The translations under genes and the position numbers were made by a program. Positions 60,345-64,000 of a stretch of DNA of 64,000 bases are shown here, one piece after another. Within the stretch, counting starts at the first letter, position 1, and every line of letters begins with the position of its first letter. Source of the stretch: Voacanga thouarsii (taxonomy: Eukaryota; Streptophyta; Magnoliopsida; Gentianales; Apocynaceae); NCBI GenBank assembly GCA_026120185.1, contig JANUWF010001059.1, forward strand, positions 45,001 to 109,000, read 5' to 3'. Under the pieces are notes generated by a model. The model was not told the DNA's origin and ran no database searches. It worked only from the letters and a program-made list of their open reading frames with translations.

Positions 60345-60730
60345 AAACTATCTGTGGTAGTCACCTTTCATCTTTAGATAAAACACTTTTGACTCTACAG
60401 TATCTACAGTATCTAGTAAGCTCAGCCTCAATTTTCCCCCTATAATCCTTAATAATTGCCACATGGTCTTCATTCCCACGGCTCTCTTCCTTTTGCTCAA
60501 TAGAGGAGATGATTCGCCAAGAGGCTCTCCTAGCGCCAATAACATTCCTGTAAGCTACAAAAAGCAGGTTTCTTTCCTCCACAATAAGTTCTTCAGCATC
60601 AGCTCCCTTGACAACTTTTTTCGTGAATTCAACCACTTCCTTATACCTCTCAGCCTGCTTAGCCAACTTAGCCATGTAGACATTCTCCTTGTGAGATGAT
60701 TCAGTGGGTACTATATTTTCTTGTTCAAAT
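60345..60730 (-). pseudogene. 14-3-3 protein gene fragment with internal deletion
   Basis: The minus strand reads [60 protein letters not shown] and [20 protein letters not shown]. This is the N-terminal third of a 14-3-3 adaptor, which binds phosphoserine motifs as a dimer in cytosol and nucleus. The start codon position holds ATA. After KIEAEL about 20 residues are missing and replaced by a short filler with a tandem AGATACTGT. The next part, [15 protein letters not shown] (60403-60350), then resumes in another frame and ends at a stop. The remaining helices are absent. The frameshift and loss make it non-functional. Conservation of the rest suggests a fairly recent capture. Confidence 0.93.
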
Positions 60731-61573
60731 TTAACTTTTATCTTGCAACAGACCATCCATCACTCAACACAAAATAGGAACATCTAACTGATATCCATTC
60801 AAGAATCAGGACCATTACTTAGCATGATTACTAAGAACTCAACACAAAAAGTTGCAAAACATAAACATTACTGCGAACAATTTTCAGTAGCATAAACCAA
60901 TTATGTCAACTCCAATAATTTCTCAGAGGTGAAAAGCATACAAACCCCATAATTAAAAATGAGGTTACAAAACTGTCATTTGGATATTTACATTAGCAAT
61001 CACAACAGGAATCATGCCAACCCAAAGGAAATCTCCAATGATGTCGTATAAGTCTTTCACTGCCTAGCCACTGAATGTTGAAAAAGCATGGAATAGAAGG
61101 CTTGCACTAAGTGCAGATGAACATTTTCTTGGTCTACAACCCACTAATAATGCCTCAAGAGAGTTTCTTTAGCTTGCAAGACTCATAAACACTTGTCAGC
61201 CCTATAAACTTGAATCCATCTATGAGGTTCTCAAATCATCTTGTTGGCACCTCTCCCCTCTTTATCATTTCGTCCCTTATCACAACCCCTAATACAACTA
61301 AAAACAGCAAAACAAAGGGATAATACAAAGATGAACACCAAAGAACCATAGAGAAAATTTCTCAAGATCCAAATTTTAAAGATGTTATTTAGCTGTAAAG
61401 TACCATATCGCCTTCCTCCTACAACCCAAAATCACCATATTCAATCAAATGACAACATTTAGCAGAATATCTAAAAGTTAATGAACGTATGCAGTATCTA
61501 AGATTCAGATGCACAGAGAAGGAGGATAATTGCAAATTTTGATAAAATAAATTGCAAAGATTGGCATGCATAC
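60731..61573. other. Spacer between captured fragments, no gene seen
   Basis: Neither strand gives a credible exon. It may include intron sequence flanking the GALS-like exon, since that exon ends in a splice donor at 61573. Confidence 0.5.
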
Positions 61574-62080
61574 CTATAAGATTTGCTAGTATCCTCTGCT
61601 AAACAAAACTTATGAGACATCAGCATCTACTCAATTGTGAACGTGTGTACTCAGAAAGTGAATCCAGCACAGATTTGACAATGCACTTCTTGGGTACATA
61701 AACAAATTCATCCACATCAAAGAAAAACATCCACTTAGAAACAAACCTAAACCTATGCAAGAAATCATTCACCACAAGGAAGTGATTGTGATAGTAACCA
61801 TCAAATCTCTCTTGATCCCTAATATCATGAGACAACATTACATAGCCTTGCTCCAATATCCATGGCCTCAAAACATCCATTACTTCTTCACGTACACCAC
61901 CAGCATCATGGATAACAAAATGGGACTTCTCACCCAATAGCCTTATGTGATAAGTTAACCATTCCTTTACTCTCTATGGACTCAAGTTTCCATACAAAGA
62001 TGACCCACAATATAAATAATCATATTTGGATTTTCCATTAAATACTTCATAAAAATGCTAACCAAATTTGCCCCATCTAT
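61574..62080 (-). pseudogene. Galactan synthase (GALS)-like GT92 exon with stops and frameshift
   Basis: The minus strand reads KYDYLYCGSSLYGNLSP, stop, RVKEWLTYHIRLLGEKSH, then FVIHDAGGVREEVMDVLRPW, ERFDGYYHNHFLVVNDFLHR, FRFVSKWMFFFDVDEFVYVP and KSVLDSLSEYT. This is the DUF23/GT92 domain of plant beta-1,4-galactan synthases, Golgi type II membrane enzymes that extend pectic galactan. The DVD metal-binding motif is kept. A stop replaces the usual Gln of NLSPQR. A one-base deletion near 61640 shifts the frame, after which FTIE, stop, MLMSHKFCLAEDTSKSYR follows, ending at a GT donor (61573). Signal-anchor and C-terminal exons are not seen. Confidence 0.88.
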
Positions 62081-62280
62081 TGAAAAGCATATATCTTCCA
62101 CTATCACCAGATTCTCTAATTATTAGATACGATTTTAAAACAAAGAAACAGCAGGATGAATTAAAAAAGAGGTATGTAAGTTGAATTTCTTGTTACACAG
62201 ATCGGAAATAGAAATATAGTAGATCTTCCAGCAAAGTAATACTGCTATTTGTGTGCGAAAATAAAATAGTAAAAAACTTA
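62081..62280 (-). other. Upstream flank of the GALS-like exon
   Basis: The minus strand reads RESGDSGRYMLFNRWGKFG near 62115-62060, followed by a stop, which could be more coding sequence or chance. No other signal. Confidence 0.3.
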
Positions 62281-62281
62281 C

Positions 62282-62363
62282 CCAGAACTTGAATAATATA
62301 GAACTTGTTATTGTTGTCTCCTACATTTGTTTGGTTCAAGGTAGCATCATAAATATCATCACC
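62282..62363 (-). pseudogene. PARP2-type WGR-domain exon fragment
   Basis: The minus-strand exon begins after an AG acceptor (CTTATAG) and reads GDDIYDATLNQTNVGDNNNK then FYIIQVL, up to a GTAAG donor at about 62281. This is the start of the WGR domain of plant poly(ADP-ribose) polymerase 2, a nuclear DNA-break sensor that modifies proteins with ADP-ribose chains. Only this one exon is seen, and the catalytic domain is absent. Intact splice signals on both sides show genomic capture. Being only 27 codons long, it could come from PARP1 or PARP2; the wording fits PARP2 better. Confidence 0.75.
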
Positions 62364-62906
62364 CTATAAGTTGAGAAGTAGAAGAGGAGAAGAAAAATCA
62401 TAAATTAAGTGGATTGGAAGAATTTAAGAAGAGAGAAATAAATCCAAAATTGAAGTTGCACATCGCCTTTAAGTTGTTTGAAATCCACTAATCCAATGCA
62501 GCAATATTATACAAATTTCTTGTCTTTCTTTCTGGATCAATGCCTGCATATGCTTAATTGCTTTAATGGCCTTGAAATGGTTGAAAGCTTAAATTTCTCT
62601 CACAATAGCCCTAAAGCTTGTAACATCGGCAAATAGACATTTCTTCCATGTTCTTTTCAAGCTCACAGTTCTGGCCTCATTTCTATTCTACACAAATGCA
62701 TTTGTGTAATTTGTCTAAGAACAAAAAATAGAGGAATGGTATGTTTATGCGGAGGATGGGAGTTGCTATTAATAGAAAAGCAAAGATGCTGCAGACAAAT
62801 GCTTTAAGAAGCCTCCCATCCTCTATTCCAGAATGTCTTTTGAAAAATCCAAAAGACTCTGATTTGTTGTCCCTTTGTCCTATTTAGTGCTACGGTGCGG
62901 TATTCT
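62364..62906. other. Flank before the last LTR, no gene seen
   Basis: It contains short direct and inverted repeats (ctattctacacaaatgc at about 62683, aagcctcccatcctctatt at about 62809) shared with 60130-60190. No Helitron 5' end (minus-strand TC...) could be assigned with confidence. Confidence 0.4.
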
Positions 62907-64000
62907 TGTTGGATTGTATGCCCTCTTAGACTAGGTTTCTGATGTAAAATCGAATATTTTAATAAAAGAATTTATTTTCAGAATTTGTTTGTGAATTTAC
63001 TTTTTATGTGTGCACAATTTTCTTTTGGAACAGACCTATTGTGTTTAAATAAGTGGTCCATGTGAATGGTGGTCTTTCACAGTAAGGTATGGATCACGGG
63101 TTATTTAACACATAAACATTTGTTCTTAACCTATTGATGAGACTGGGAACCTCATCATGTTTAGGTTATTATGTTATGAATTCCAAATAGGGAATGGCTT
63201 ACCTTTAGCCAGTGAGTAGTCCACTCATTTCATGACATAAGCGTATTTCGAATACGTAGGACAGGGCCTGTAGTAATGGTTTCTAAAAGTACTATATGAT
63301 AGAAACCTAGACTACTACCGCTACAGCGTGGACTAGTACTCTACGACTTGAGTATGAGTTGGTGGTCTGGCGAAGCTGAAAGCATATACTTTGATTTGCT
63401 ATGGTTGAGGTTCTATCGTAGGGCCAATATACTTGCATGTTGGGTATACGTGACTAGTTAGTTAAGACAAACTTGTACAAAATAGTTTATGCACTATATC
63501 GCCCCTTATGGTTGTTCGAATGGTCTAAAATGTCCAGGGCCCTGGGAAACATGACTTGAATGTTTGCTTTAGGGTAGCTCCCTTGGAAAGCGGAAACACT
63601 CCAGAAAGTCGTGGATCATTGGACTAGAAGTCTAAGGATGGAAGTTGTCATTTAGATGGGCGTTAGTACACTTCTTCCTCTCTAAATGTACGGCGATGTG
63701 TAGAGGGGTATTTTAGTCATTTCACATGTAGGTCGGAGACTTTGCTAATGCAACATTGTCCTTGGGGTCAATATTTTCTTATGGTGATATTAAGAAATAT
63801 TTAAAATGCAAAATACAGCTATTTATATAGCAGGGGTATTTTGGTCATTTTAGCAACCAAGGCGATGTGTCTTTTTGGTTCTCGGAATAGCCCGTAAGTC
63901 CTAACTAATTTTGGGTTGAGGAATTGGTCTCAGTTGAAGATGATTTTATTTTATTTTATTTTATTTTATTTTATTCAGGATGTCTAATTTATTATTGGAC
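62907..64000 (+). repeat. Copia LTR, copy 3, cut by the window end
   Basis: It starts TGTTGGATTGTATGCCC and follows copies 1 and 2 closely through the (TTTTA)n run at 63943-63975. ATTCT precedes it (62902-62906) as the candidate duplication. Whether this is a solo LTR or the start of a full element cannot be told from the window. Confidence 0.93.

Larger units (their letters stand above)
58289..62363 (-). mobile_element. Helitron (3' terminus certain, 5' end not found) with captured gene fragments
   Basis: Read on the minus strand, the element ends with a perfect hairpin, CCGTGC-AAC-GCACGG (58315-58301), eight bases, then CTAG (58292-58289) followed by a T. This is the standard Helitron 3' terminus with insertion before T. 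Behind it, fragments of 14-3-3, GALS-like and PARP2 genes are all on the minus strand, the usual orientation of captured genes. The 5' TC end was not identified; the given right limit is the last fragment seen, and the element could extend to or past 62906. No RepHel protein is visible, so it would be non-autonomous. Confidence 0.65.

Noticed and set aside
62364..62906. Helitron 5' end just before the last LTR
   Set aside because: No minus-strand TC terminus with the expected following bases could be picked out among several weak candidates, so the 5' end is left open.
1..64000. Endogenous plant pararetrovirus or other viral insertion
   Set aside because: All reverse transcriptase text falls in copia or chromodomain gypsy contexts with LTRs; no movement protein or coat protein text was seen.

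Overview
This window is nuclear DNA from a flowering plant, most likely a eudicot. It is AT-rich and full of plant Ty1/copia and Ty3/gypsy LTR retrotransposons. It also holds a CACTA transposon, a Helitron end, and intron-bearing fragments of plant genes (an RKD-type RWP-RK factor, a 4CL-like ligase, a NIP-type RING protein, 14-3-3, a GALS-type GT92 enzyme and PARP2). I cannot name the species. I found no gene that looks intact and functional.

Bases 1-40950 form one deep nest of LTR retrotransposons, sorted out here by matching LTR ends and target-site duplications (TSDs). From outside in: (0) an LTR of a non-autonomous element 'E', which resumes at 40189; (1) an Athila/Tat-like gypsy element on the minus strand (gag 38249-38832, PBS about 39002, LTR to about 40188); (2) copia I on the plus strand (pol 1-1762, 3' LTR split into 1763-2575 and 37300-38248); (3) copia II on the minus strand (2576-37294, TSD CTGTC); (4) inside copia II, a partial copia LTR (4216-5942), a truncated gypsy LTR (about 7690-10937), a solo gypsy LTR (12741-17049, TSD AACTT), a solo copia LTR (17510-19540, TSD TCTAT) and a full-length chromodomain gypsy element on the minus strand (19888-35709, TSD AGGTG); (5) inside that gypsy element's 5' LTR, another solo copia LTR (32938-34968, TSD TGCAC/GGCAC).

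Bases 40189-46444 hold element E (5' LTR, PBS, internal region with a basic ORF, 3' LTR) and a second partial E copy. The LTR of that second copy is split by a 10.2 kb CACTA element (46445-56631, TSD TTT) with arrays of CGACGG-type subterminal repeats. I see no transposase in the CACTA. It carries the C-terminal exons of a 4-coumarate:CoA-ligase-like gene and a decayed RKD gene whose first exon is split by a 3.6 kb solo gypsy LTR (48423-51999, TSD GGTCA).

Bases 56635-62906 hold a RING-H2 (NIP1/NIP2-like) gene fragment. In the intron after it lies a minus-strand Helitron 3' terminus (hairpin then CTAG, 58289-58315). Behind that terminus are fragments of three unrelated genes, 14-3-3, GALS-like GT92 and PARP2, all on the Helitron's own strand. 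A third copy of the 2031-bp copia LTR begins at 62907 and runs off the window.

The genes do not form a pathway. The window is heterochromatin-like sequence in which transposons have inserted into one another and carried gene pieces along. The points most worth a second look are the two gene-capturing DNA transposons, a tRNA-like block at a fixed place inside the gypsy LTRs, and an acidic ORF with a SUMO-interaction-like motif upstream of the gypsy gag gene.
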